A stretch of 64,000 bases of DNA from Jiella pelagia. GTDB taxonomy: Bacteria; Pseudomonadota; Alphaproteobacteria; Rhizobiales; Rhizobiaceae. The position numbers were made by a program, and so were the translations under genes. The notes below the pieces were generated by a model. The model saw nothing but the letters and a program-made list of their open reading frames with translations, had not been told where the DNA came from and did no database searches. The first letter of the stretch is position 1. The number at the start of each line of letters is the position of its first letter. Positions 43,830 to 52,332 of this stretch are shown one piece after another. The stretch spans positions 379,501 to 443,500 of the forward strand of contig NZ_CP114029.1 in the NCBI RefSeq assembly GCF_026898155.1. The letters are read 5' to 3'.

Positions 43830-44477
43830 CTAGACGGCGGCGGCAAGCGCCATGGCGTAGCGCTGCAGCACCTGGCCGGGGATCTTGCCTTCGGCAAGGC
43901 GGATGCCGGCGCTGGAAAGATCGCCCGGCCCAGCCACATGCACACTCGCCGTCGGGCCGAGATACTCCGAAAAACCGTCGTCGACGATCTTCGCGCCGAT
44001 CAGCGCCTCGACGTCGGCGCCTTCCGGCACGTCGATCTGCTTGATCAGGCAGAGATGCTTCGCCGTCAGACGGCGAGCCAACCACGCGGCAAGCGAATCG
44101 GAGGTGACGCTCCAGTCCTGGGCGATGTCCGGCGCGGTGAGCGCGACGTCGCGCGGCAGCCAGACCGGGATGTTCCCCGCCTGGAGGGCCGTTTCGATCT
44201 CGTCCCGGTCCCGTGCCCGCACCATCCGGCTCGAAAGGCTGATCAGCGCCAGGCCGAACTGCTCCATGCCGAGAATCGCCATCTCATGAGCGGCCCGGTC
44301 GTCGAAGCCGAGCTTCGGCTGGTAGCGCCTGACGGTGTTGGCGAAGGGCCCGCCGCCCGGCACGACGACGATCGGGATGCTCGCCTGATCCAGCGCCTTC
44401 ACCCAGCGCGGCAGATCGGGCGAAGAGGCCGAGCTGCCGCCGAGCTTGACGACCAGTAATTGCTTGGAATTGCCCAT
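43830..44477 (-). CDS. Amino-acid kinase family protein (MfnE-like)
   Basis: A 215-residue amino-acid-kinase-fold protein: VVKLGGSSASSPDLPRWVKAL at the N-terminus (phosphate loop), PIVVVPGGGPFANTVRRYQ, and later DWSVTSDSLAAWLARRLTAKHLCLIKQID. Archaeal MfnE of the same superfamily phosphorylates an aminomethylfuran phosphate intermediate in methanofuran synthesis. With an MfnB domain gene 300 bp upstream this makes a methanofuran-type cofactor pathway plausible. I infer the substrate; the sequence alone shows only the kinase family. Confidence 0.8.
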   Translation of the reverse strand: MGNSKQLLVVKLGGSSASSPDLPRWVKALDQASIPIVVVPGGGPFANTVRRYQPKLGFDDRAAHEMAILGMEQFGLALISLSSRMVRARDRDEIETALQAGNIPVWLPRDVALTAPDIAQDWSVTSDSLAAWLARRLTAKHLCLIKQIDVPEGADVEALIGAKIVDDGFSEYLGPTASVHVAGPGDLSSAGIRLAEGKIPGQVLQRYAMALAAAV

Positions 44478-44789
44478 CGTGCCTGCCCCTTTTGATGATC
44501 TTGCTCGGGGTGGCCGCCGTGAAGGCGTCCCGCCCCTCCCTATGCCGCAGCCTCTACGGACCGCTTGTCATATGAAAATTAAGTGGTTTTCCCACTTGTC
44601 CAGTCCAGCCGCCAGTTGGCGGCAACAGCAGGCCGCGTTCGGGCGTTCGTTTCAAATCGAAGTGAACGCCACCTTGCGTCATGTTGCAAGATCGAAGCCT
44701 GTCCGATGCTCTGCATGCCTGTCCCGCGATCGCTGCATGCTTCCGCGCCGCAGTCCTGCTGACCAACAGGCGACGGCGCAGCGCGGAGA
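44478..44789. other. Gene-free stretch between kinase and MfnB-FolB fusion
   Basis: No convincing ORF. A small dyad AAGTGG-ttttc-CCACTT is at 44581-44597. The stretch is upstream of the kinase gene and downstream of the fusion gene, so it could hold the kinase promoter. No tRNA or long repeat is visible. Confidence 0.5.
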
Positions 44790-45902
44790 TCAGCCGATGA
44801 AATCGGCGCGGCGGCGGCGGATCTCGATGCCGACGGCGCCGGGGCCGAGCTCGAGCTTTTCGACCCGCACGCTCACCTCGAAGACGCGGCGATCCGACAG
44901 GACCGTGCGGGCGAGATCGAGGGCAAGGGTCTCGACGAGGTCGGTATGGCCGCGTTCCGCCAAAGCGCGGACGGCATCGATGATGAGGTCATAGGAATAG
45001 ACCTCGCCGATGTCGTCGTTGCGGGTATCGATGCGGGCAATTGCGGCATCGACCGAAAACCGGACCTTCTGCTTGCGGCTGCGCTCGTGGCCATAGGCGC
45101 CGATTTCGAGATCGAGGACGAAGTCCTTGACGAGGATTCTGTCGAGCGCCCCAAGACCTTGGCCCTCGGCAGGCATGCCTCTTTCTCCGACGCCGTTACT
45201 CAATGCGCCCTCCGCCGCTTCGGACACAGCGTTCGCGGCGATCAGTGCCGCAAGGCGCCGGACGTTGCCCGGATCGACCGCGTCGTCCCGCCGCCCGCCG
45301 GTCAATGCGCCGCGAAAGCCGAGGTAATCGGGCTTCAGCACCGCCAGCCTCGGCACGTCCGCAGCTTCCAGCGAGCCGGCAAGGCCGGTCATGAGCTTCA
45401 GATCGCGCGCCCTTTCGACGAAGCGCGCAAGGGCGTGGAATGGCAGCCTGGTCAGGAGCCCGCCTGCGCCCTTGCCCATCGTGTCGATCATCGCACCATG
45501 AAAGCCGGCCTTGGCGAGCGGCTCCAGCAACTCGAAATCCGGCTCGCCATCGGCAAAGAAGACCGCGACGAGGCGGATGTCGCGAGCGACTTCGCCGAGC
45601 GCCTCGATCACGGCGAGCCGCTCTCCCCGCTCTGCCGGGAACAATCCGATCTTGACGAAATCGGCGTCTTTCCGCTCGAGAACCGCCCGGGTGACGACAT
45701 CCGGCTGCATCGGCAAATCGCCGGCGACGGCCGAAACCGATCGCCGCCCGGCCACCGCGGCGATCGTTGCCGCAAGCACCTCAGGCGTCACCGCGCCGAG
45801 CGCGCCCTGTGCCGGGTCCTTGAGATCGATGATGTCGGCACCGCCCGAAAGCGCAATTTCGGCCTCTTCAGGACCGGTGACGCTCGCGAGCAGTTTCGTC
45901 AA
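44790..45902 (-). CDS. MfnB-FolB fusion: (5-formylfuran-3-yl)methyl phosphate synthase plus dihydroneopterin-aldolase domain
   Basis: A 370-residue two-domain protein. Residues 1 to about 235 are MfnB (DUF556): Lys28 in DLKDP, Lys84 in DFVKIG, and Asp140/Lys144 in MIDTMGKG match the catalytic residues known for archaeal MfnB, which makes a furan from two glyceraldehyde-3-phosphates. Residues about 252-370 are a FolB-type dihydroneopterin aldolase: DRILVKDFVLDLEIGAYGHERSRKQKVRFSVD, then SVRVEKLELGPGAVGIEI with the catalytic Lys at about 349. MfnB belongs to methanofuran and FolB to pterin synthesis, so the fusion ties both C1 cofactors together. Start is TTG overlapping the upstream stop. An intact GAGCTC site is present. 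Confidence 0.88.
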   Translation of the reverse strand: MTKLLASVTGPEEAEIALSGGADIIDLKDPAQGALGAVTPEVLAATIAAVAGRRSVSAVAGDLPMQPDVVTRAVLERKDADFVKIGLFPAERGERLAVIEALGEVARDIRLVAVFFADGEPDFELLEPLAKAGFHGAMIDTMGKGAGGLLTRLPFHALARFVERARDLKLMTGLAGSLEAADVPRLAVLKPDYLGFRGALTGGRRDDAVDPGNVRRLAALIAANAVSEAAEGALSNGVGERGMPAEGQGLGALDRILVKDFVLDLEIGAYGHERSRKQKVRFSVDAAIARIDTRNDDIGEVYSYDLIIDAVRALAERGHTDLVETLALDLARTVLSDRRVFEVSVRVEKLELGPGAVGIEIRRRRADFIG

Positions 45903-46448
45903 CGCGCCGCCTCCAGCTGCTCCTTCAAGGTGTTCTTGAAGAGATAGTTCAGGCCGCGGTCCCAGCTCTCGTCCGTGTTGGAACGGATGTCGGCGCTGCC
46001 GCGGGCGATCTCCTTACCGTCTTCGAGATCGAAGGCATAGGCGTTGATGTTGAGGATGAGATTGGAAACCTTCTGCACCGTCCCGATGACGGCGACGTCC
46101 GCATCGATCTCCCTGGCGAAGGTCAGCGCGCAATTGCCGCAGCTCTGGAGGTTCGAGGCATCCGCCTTCGCCTGGACGGGCGCCGTGTCGATGATCTCGT
46201 AGCCGTCAAGGCCGCCGATGTCCTCGCGCAGCATCGGCGCCATGCGATCGAGCCGCGCTTCCTGGGCTTCGTTCTTGCCCAGCATCGAGCCTTCAAGGCT
46301 GTCGTCGATGAGCCTCGAAGTCGAACACGGCGACCTTGCGCTCGGCCGCCAAGGCCGGCGCCGCCGCGACCAGGGCAAGAAGAATAACGGGAAAAAATCT
46401 TGCTTGCCTGATCAACTTGGCTCCACGAGAGATGGTGGATGAAGACAT
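45899..46448 (-). CDS. Exported DUF2380 protein (one frame break)
   Basis: A 182-residue protein of the DUF2380 type: a signal-peptide-like start (RQARFFPVILLALVAAAPALAAERKVAVFDFEL), then a C-terminal domain with NLQSCGNCALTFAREIDADVAVIGTVQKVSNLILNINAYAFDLEDGKEIARGSADIRSNTDESW. The frame breaks at 46310-46316 (GAGGCTC in the coding strand); correcting it joins VFDFELIDDSLEGSM to the rest. It faces the ABC binding-protein gene and immediately precedes the MfnB-FolB gene (TTGA overlap). The role is unknown; the family is often found next to methylotrophy and PQQ-dehydrogenase genes. Confidence 0.75.
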
Positions 46449-46574
46449 TCGGCTCTTTCCAGAATGTGGTGCCCGGGAACTATTGATAGCGCGGCGACCG
46501 GAAGGAGCAATGCGAAGGGATGTGCGGGCGGGAGGATTGTCCGACACCTTCAGCCATGCGGGAGGAAATTTACC
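46449..46574. promoter_or_regulatory. Divergent promoter region of C1 cofactor and PQQ-associated transporter genes
   Basis: 126 bp between the divergently oriented DUF2380 gene and the periplasmic binding protein gene. An RBS (GGGAGGAAA) precedes the ATG at 46575. No clear operator dyad was found by eye; both directions must be controlled here. Confidence 0.5.
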
Positions 46575-47856
46575 ATGTTCGATCTCGATTGCCTGAGACG
46601 CGGCATTCTGCCGCTCGTCCTCGCGCCGCTGATGATCTCGGCGGCGACGCTCGGCACTGCGGCGCAAGGCGCGGGACAGAATGCTCAGCCGTCCGCCGAT
46701 GCGCCGGCATCGGCCGCGGCGGGCCAGAAGAAGCTCGACATCATCCGCATCGGCTATCTGAGAACCTACGAGCGAACGCTCGCCCTTTCGGTTCTCGACA
46801 TTCCGCCGGAGGACACGGGCCTTGCCGGCGCTGAAGTCGGCATCAACGACAACGATACGACCGGCTCCTTCATGGGCCAGAAGTTCGTTCTTGATGCCGT
46901 CACGCTGAAGCCCGGCGACGACGCCGCGGCGGCGATCGAGAAGATGCTGGCGGACGGCAATCATTACATCGTCACCGACCTTTCGGCCGAGGATACGCTG
47001 AAGGCCGCCGATCTCGCCAAGGAGAAGAGCGCGATCATCCTCAATGCCGGCGCCGAGGACGACCGGCTGCGCAACGACGACTGCCGCTACAACATGTTCC
47101 ACACTGCCCCGTCACGGTCGATGTTGACCGACGGGCTCGCGCAATATCTCATGTGGAAGCAGTGGCGGGAGTGGGCGATCGTCGAGGGCGAGCATGAGAA
47201 GGACAAACTCTTCGCCGAAGCCCTGAAGCGCTCGGCGACGAAGTTCGGCGGCAAGATCGTCGCCGAGAAGGTCTTCGAGGATGCGGGCGGCGCGAGGGCG
47301 ACCGATTCGGGCCAGGCGTTGGTGCAAAGGCAGATCCCCGTCTTCCTGCAGGACCTGCCGGATCACGACGTCCTCCTCGTCGCCGACGAGAGCGAGGTCT
47401 TCGGAAGCTACATCCCCTGGCGCACCTGGGTTCCGCGGCCCGTTGCCGGCACCGCAGGCCTCGTCCCCGGCTCCTGGCACCCGGCAAGCGAGCAGTGGGG
47501 CGGCGCGCAGATCCAGAACCGCTTCGAGGACGCCACGGGCCGACGCATGGAATCGAAGGACATGCAGGCATGGACGGCGGTCCGCATCATCGGCGAGGCC
47601 GCTTCGCGGACCCAGTCGACCGATCCGGAAAAGATCGACGCCTTCATCCGCAGCGACGACTTCGCGGTCGCCGCCTTCAAGGGGCAGCGCCTCACCTTTC
47701 GCGACTGGGACTGGCAGCTGCGCCAGCCGGTTCTTCTCGGCACCGAGAATTCCGTGGTCACGGCGTCTCCCCAGGAAGGCTTCCTGCATCAGGTTTCCGA
47801 GGCTCGACACGCTGGGCTACGACCGGCCGGAATCGACCTGCACGTTCGACAATTAG
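46575..47856 (+). CDS. Periplasmic substrate-binding protein of a PQQ-dehydrogenase-associated ABC system (one frame break)
   Basis: A 426-residue exported protein (N-terminal signal peptide LPLVLAPLMISAATLGTAAQG). It resembles the branched-chain amino-acid type binding proteins linked with PQQ-dependent alcohol dehydrogenase gene clusters: IIRIGYLRTYERTLALSVLDIPPEDTGLAGAEVGINDNDTTGSFMGQ and YLMWKQWREWAIVEGEHEKDKLFAEALKRSATKFG. The frame breaks at 47799-47805 (GAGGCTC); removing one base reads VSELDTLGYDRPESTCTFDN, followed by a stop. The ligand is unknown. It is the first gene of the plus-strand cluster. Confidence 0.85.
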
Positions 47857-47946
47857 GTCCGGGTCGCTTAGGGCGTCGTGGAGGGTGGAAAGACAGGCCT
47901 TCCCGGAGCATGAGAGATCGACGACAGAAGGCGACGAGACAGGAAG

Positions 47947-49402
47947 ATGGCCGGGTGGCGACCACGGATTGACGTCACGTCGATGTCGCTGAAGGCCCGC
48001 CTTGCCTCGACCCTTGCCAGCGCCTTCGTCGCAATCGTCATCATCGGCGCGGTGCTGACCTTCTTCCAGGCGCGAGACAACATCCACGCCGAGCTTCAGG
48101 CCGCTCGAAGCGTCGCCAGCAACCGCGTCGCCCAGCTTGTGGCCGAGTTGCCCGCGTCGCAGGACGTCTACGGCAAGCTCGCCGGCTTCGTGCGGACCTT
48201 CAACGGCGACCGTCGGGTGAAGATCGTCCTGATCGATTCCGTCGGCGTCATCCGTGACCAGTCCGTGATGGCGAAGGGCTATGGCGCCCTCCCCGAATGG
48301 TTCGTCACGCTGCTTGCGCCAGACCCCACCGTCACGGTGATGCCGCTGACGACGGTCTCCGCCCCCATCACCTCGGCGGCGATCATCGTTGATCCGAGCA
48401 ATGAGGCTCGCCGATGCCTGGTTTGATCTCCTGACCGCCCTCGGATTGCTCGTTCTGTTCCTCGCACTCGCATTCGGCGCGATCTGGGTGGTGGCGGACC
48501 GGGCTTTGAGACCGCTCGGCGCGATCCACGAGGCGTTCGCGCGCATCGGCGGCGGCGACTATTCTGCCAAAGTCGCGCCGAAGGGACCGCCGGAAATGCA
48601 GGAACTCGCCGAGGGTCTGAACGCCATGGCCGACAGGCTCGCCGCGATCTCCAGCCGCAATCGCAGCCTGTCCGACCGGCTTCTCCATCTGGAGGACGAG
48701 GAACGCGCCGAGCTTGCCCGCGATCTCCATGACGACGTCGGTCCGCTGCTCTTCGCCATCGACGTCGACGCCTCCGGCATCCGGCGCGCGGCAGGCGCCG
48801 GCCGGCCTGACGACGCCGCGATCGCGAGCCGTGCCAGCGCCATCATCTCGGCGGCCCATGCGGCCCGCAAGGAACTGAAGCGCATCCTCGGTAATCTGCG
48901 CCCCAGCGCGACGTCTGGTCTTGGCCTGAAGGGCGCGATCGAGGACATGGTCGCCGATCTCGAGGCTCGTCATCCAGACGTCCTGTTCGATCTCGACCTG
49001 CCGGAAGGCGACTTCGGCGCGACGATCGAGACGCTGCTCTATCGCTCCGTGCGCGAAGCAGTGACGAATGCGCTGCGCCATGCAAGGCCCGGAGCGATCG
49101 CGATACGGATCGAAGAATGTCCCGGGTCGCTGATCTTTTCCGTCGCCGATGACGGCGGCGGCTTCGCCGGTCCGCGGCAGCCGGGCGGCGGCTTCGGCCT
49201 CGTCGGCATGGGGGAGCGGCTCGATGCGGCCGGCGGAACGATGCAGGTGGCACAGATCGACCGACCGCGCGGCGTCCGGGTGTCCGGCGCCGTGCCCCTG
49301 ACCGGCCAGAGGCTTGCCGGAGAGACCGGGCCGGCCGATAGAGTGGGTCTCAACGGGGCGGCAGCCGCCGACGCCATGACAGCATCAAAGGACGGGCGAT
49401 GA
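47947..49402 (+). CDS. Sensor histidine kinase, MoxY-like (one frame break)
   Basis: A 484-residue membrane-bound kinase. A first membrane helix (LASAFVAIVIIGAVLTFFQAR) and a periplasmic LapD/MoxY-type N domain (FNGDRRVKIVLIDSVGVIRDQS) are followed by a second helix (TALGLLVLFLALAFGAIWVVA), then HAMP. The HisKA_3 motif EERAELARDLHDDVGPLLFAIDVD has the phospho-acceptor His; the ATPase part has EAVTNALRHARPGAIAI and GLVGMGERL. The frame breaks at 48403-48409 (GAGGCTC); correction gives DPSNELADAWFDLLTALG, joining the halves. It overlaps the response regulator (ATGA). A role in sensing methanol, formaldehyde or another alcohol is inferred from the family. Confidence 0.87.
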
Positions 49403-50052
49403 AACTCTTGATCGTCGACGACCACAAGGTGGTCAGGGACGGCATCCGAAGGCTCGTTGAAGCCATCGTGGTGACGGAGATCGCCGAAGCCGAGAGTCCG
49501 TCCGAGGCGCTGGGCGAGTTTCGCCGGCTGCGCCCGGACGTGACCATACTCGACATCAATCTGAAGAACGGCAGCGGGCTCGACGTCCTGCGCCGGCTGC
49601 GGGCGGACGATCCGAAGGCGAAGATCGTCGTCTTCTCGATGTATTCCGACGCCGTCTACGCCGTCTCGGCCCGGCGCGACGGTGCGCTCGGCTATGTCTC
49701 CAAGAGCGCCCCTTCGGACGAGTTGCTCGTCGCCCTCGAAAAGGCCGCCGCGGGCGAGCCCTATGTCGACAGTGAGACGGCGGCGCTGATGCGCGAACAC
49801 ACGACCCGCGGCACCGGCGTCGGCGAGCTGACGCGGCGCGAGCTGCAAATCCTCCACATGCTTGGCGACGGCAAGAGCCTGACTGAGATCGCCGAGGGAT
49901 TAGGCGTCGCCTACAAGACCGTCGCCAACACCTCGACGCGGATGAAGGAGAAGCTCGGCGTCGAAAGAACCTCCGACCTCGTGCGCTTCGCGCTGGAAAC
50001 CAAGGGTGGGCGCATGCTCGAAGGCGGTGATCGATCGCATTCCGGGAAGTAG
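49399..50052 (+). CDS. NarL/FixJ-type response regulator, MoxX-like
   Basis: A 217-residue regulator. The receiver has the acidic pocket (MKLLIVDDHKVVRDGIRRLVEA), the phospho-acceptor Asp in VTILDINLKNGSG, and YVSKSAPSDELL with the conserved Lys. The LuxR-type HTH is ELTRRELQILHMLGDGKSLTEIAEGLGVAYKTVANTSTRMKEKLGV. It is coupled to the upstream kinase by a 4-bp overlap. It probably controls neighbouring alcohol or C1 oxidation genes; no target sites were identified. Confidence 0.92.
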   Translation: MKLLIVDDHKVVRDGIRRLVEAIVVTEIAEAESPSEALGEFRRLRPDVTILDINLKNGSGLDVLRRLRADDPKAKIVVFSMYSDAVYAVSARRDGALGYVSKSAPSDELLVALEKAAAGEPYVDSETAALMREHTTRGTGVGELTRRELQILHMLGDGKSLTEIAEGLGVAYKTVANTSTRMKEKLGVERTSDLVRFALETKGGRMLEGGDRSHSGK

Positions 50053-50177
50053 TCCCGTTGCCCGAGGGCAAACTTGTAAGTTAGCAATTCAAGTGCTGGC
50101 GCTCCCTGCGGCCCGTCTCTCCCAAAGGCGAGTTGCGGGGAGCGCCGGGCACCGGAAAACGAGACGGGAGGCTCGCT

Positions 50178-50453
50178 TTGACGACGTTCGCACGACTGGC
50201 ACTGGCCAGCGCATTCGTATTGTCCATCGGCGCTGCACAGGCGCAGGATTCCGAGACGATCGAAGAGATGGCCTCCCCCGAAGAGGTTTCAAAAGTCGCC
50301 GAGACGCTGTCCAAGATCGGGTGCACGGCACCGGCGGTCGAGAAGGAGAGCGACAGCCTCTACGAGATCGACGACGCCACCTGCGAAATCGGTCAGTATG
50401 ACATCAAGCTGAACGGTGACTTCAAGATCATCGTGATGTCGATCGACGAATAA
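50178..50453 (+). CDS. Small exported PepSY-like protein
   Basis: A 91-residue protein. The TTG at 50178 follows ACGGGAGG, a good RBS, and yields a signal peptide (TTFARLALASAFVLSIGAAQAQD). The mature part is acidic and holds two cysteines (KIGCTAPAVEKES and DDATCEIGQYDIKLNGDFKIIVMSID), likely a disulfide. The last block, GQYDIKLNGDFKIIVMS, resembles the beta-strand pair of PepSY domains. It lies between the two-component system and the beta-propeller; its role is unknown. Confidence 0.65.
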   Translation: MTTFARLALASAFVLSIGAAQAQDSETIEEMASPEEVSKVAETLSKIGCTAPAVEKESDSLYEIDDATCEIGQYDIKLNGDFKIIVMSIDE

Positions 50454-50526
50454 GGAGCCGTCCCGCCCCCTGGCGCGGACGACGACCGGCGGGCCCACGA
50501 GGTTCGTTCGGCTGATGGGAGGAATG

Positions 50527-51501
50527 ATGATACGATTGTCCCTTGCGGCTCTCGCCGCGACGCTCGCACTGTCGGCAAGTCCGGCCCACGCCTACAAGGT
50601 CTTCGTGTCGAACGAGCGGGGGAACGACGTCACCGTCCTCGATTCCGAGCAGGACTTCGCCGTCGTCGACACATTCGATGTCGGCCAGAGACCGCGCGGA
50701 ATCGCCGTCAGCCCGGACGGCAAGTCGCTCTACGTCTGCACCAGCGACGACGACATCATCAAGGAATTCGACACCGAGACGCATGCGTTCATCCGGACGC
50801 TGCCGTCGGGGCCAGATCCGGAACTCCTGGTCGTATCGCCCAGCGGCGACCAGCTCTATGCCGCCAATGAAGACGACAACCTCGTCACCGTCATCGATCT
50901 GAACACCGGTGCCCGCCTCGCTGAGATCCCGGTCGGGGTCGAGCCGGAGGGCATGGGTGTGTCGCCGGACGGGCAGACCGTCGTCAACACGTCTGAGACG
51001 ACGAACATGGCGCATTTCATCGACCGCGACAGCCAGCAGATCACCGCCAACGTCCTCGTCGATTCGCGTCCCCGCTTCGCCCAATACAAGCAGGATGGCA
51101 CCGAGATCTGGGTGTCGGCGGAGATCGGAGGCACGGTTTCGGTGATCGACGCCGCGACCAAGGAGATCAAGCACAAGGTCACCTTCGAGATCCCGGGCAT
51201 CCGCTCAGAAGCGATCCAGCCGGTGGGCGTGCGCATCACCGACGACGGCACCAAGGCCTATATCGCGCTCGGACCGGCCAACCGGGTCGCCGTCGTCGAT
51301 GCCAACACCTACGAGGTTCTCGACTATCTTCTCGTTGGCCAGCGGGTCTGGCAGCTCGCCTTCTCGCCGGACCAGAAATACCTCTTCACCACCAACGGCC
51401 TGTCGAATGACGTCACGATCATCGACGTCGCGTCCGATCGCGCCGTCAAGTCGGTTCAGGTCGGCCAGCAGCCATGGGGCGTCGCCGTCACGCCGGAATG
51501 A
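50527..51501 (+). CDS. Exported YVTN beta-propeller protein of the PQQ/ABC cluster
   Basis: A 324-residue protein with a signal peptide (RLSLAALAATLALSASPAHA) and repeated YVTN blades: KVFVSNERGNDVTVLDSE, PRGIAVSPDGKSLYVCTSDDDII, PEGMGVSPDGQTVVNTSE, QPVGVRITDDGTKAYIALGPANRVAVVD, QLAFSPDQKYLFTTNGLSNDVTIIDV. A beta-propeller with this repeat is a recurrent neighbour of the ABC genes in PQQ-dependent alcohol dehydrogenase systems. The first of three nearby ATGs is at 50515; the ATG at 50527, behind GGGAGGA, is preferred. Confidence 0.85.
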   Translation: MIRLSLAALAATLALSASPAHAYKVFVSNERGNDVTVLDSEQDFAVVDTFDVGQRPRGIAVSPDGKSLYVCTSDDDIIKEFDTETHAFIRTLPSGPDPELLVVSPSGDQLYAANEDDNLVTVIDLNTGARLAEIPVGVEPEGMGVSPDGQTVVNTSETTNMAHFIDRDSQQITANVLVDSRPRFAQYKQDGTEIWVSAEIGGTVSVIDAATKEIKHKVTFEIPGIRSEAIQPVGVRITDDGTKAYIALGPANRVAVVDANTYEVLDYLLVGQRVWQLAFSPDQKYLFTTNGLSNDVTIIDVASDRAVKSVQVGQQPWGVAVTPE

Positions 51502-51556
51502 TCGCGCGGCAACCGTCTCCGCGCGAAATCGATGACAACCACCGGGAGGAACTCAT

Positions 51557-52207
51557 ATGAAATCACCATGGCTCGCTCTGATGGCCGCACTGGTCGGCTT
51601 GGGCATCGCTTTCGCGCCCGCAGGCCCCGCTTTCGCTCAGCAGGACGATGACGACGACGCGGCCAGCCCCGCGGCCTCCGCGACGGCCCAGGCGGACGAT
51701 GACGACGACGATGATGACGATGATGACGACGGCGACGCCCAGAGCGCCAGCATGGTGCCGGCCGCCGAGGGGCTGAAGATCCCTCCTGGTTCCGAGATGA
51801 TGCCGGCGGCCGCGCTCAACGGCGACCAGATCGGCCTGCCGAAAAACAGCCTGTCCTCGCAGATCATCACGCCGCTGGTCCTCGGTCAGGGCGGCCAGCC
51901 CTTCAAGGTCAGCCACACCGATTTCTATCTGCGCGCCGGCCAGGCTTATCGCTGGGACATCAAGTCCGAGGGCGACATCGAGTACAAGTTCAACGCGCCG
52001 GACTTCTTCCGCAATGTCTGGATGAACCAGATCGTCATCGACGATCTCGAGATCCACATGGCCGGTGCGCCGGCCTGGCTCGAATATGACGCCCACGGCA
52101 CCATCACGGTGCAGTTCCAGACCGTGCGGCCCGGCCGCTACGACTGGCATGTCGGCGGTCTCGACGACGAGCACGAGATGAAGGGCACGATCACCGTGGT
52201 GCCGTGA
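51557..52207 (+). CDS. Asp-rich exported cupredoxin-like protein, possible metal binder
   Basis: A 216-residue exported protein. The signal peptide (WLALMAALVGLGIAFAPAGPAFA) is followed by an acidic spacer with Asp30-34 and a run of twelve Asp (residues 47-58), then a beta-rich domain (HTDFYLRAGQAYRWDIKSEGDIEYKFNAPDFFRNVWMNQIVIDDLEIHMAGAPAWLEYDAHGTITVQFQTVRPGRYDWHVGG) whose pattern resembles cupredoxins. No complete type-1 copper ligand set is evident. The RBS GGGAGGA precedes the ATG. It lies between the beta-propeller and the ABC ATPase, so a periplasmic role in the PQQ system is likely; a poly-Asp tail could bind Ca2+ or lanthanides, which is speculation. Confidence 0.7.
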   Translation: MKSPWLALMAALVGLGIAFAPAGPAFAQQDDDDDAASPAASATAQADDDDDDDDDDDDGDAQSASMVPAAEGLKIPPGSEMMPAAALNGDQIGLPKNSLSSQIITPLVLGQGGQPFKVSHTDFYLRAGQAYRWDIKSEGDIEYKFNAPDFFRNVWMNQIVIDDLEIHMAGAPAWLEYDAHGTITVQFQTVRPGRYDWHVGGLDDEHEMKGTITVVP

Positions 52208-52223
52208 TACCCGCGCATCGCAG

Positions 52224-52263
52224 CGACGAAGAGGCCGCGGCTGGTTCCGCGGCCTCTTCGTCG
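52224..52263 (+). terminator. Strong intrinsic terminator after the Asp-rich gene
   Basis: Perfect 17-bp stem: CGACGAAGAGGCCGCGG (52224-52240), loop ctggtt, and its complement at 52247-52263, followed directly by TTT. The ABC ATPase gene starts 70 bp downstream, so it probably needs read-through or its own promoter. Confidence 0.85.
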
Positions 52264-52332
52264 TTTAGCCACTGCCCGATCAAGCCTTCGCCGTGTTAAG
52301 ACGATGACGGCGCCGAAGAGAGCGATGCAAGA

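Noticed and set aside
50164..50178. GAGGCTC upstream of the PepSY-like gene as another inserted site
   Set aside because: It is in a non-coding leader, so insertion cannot be judged from reading frames.
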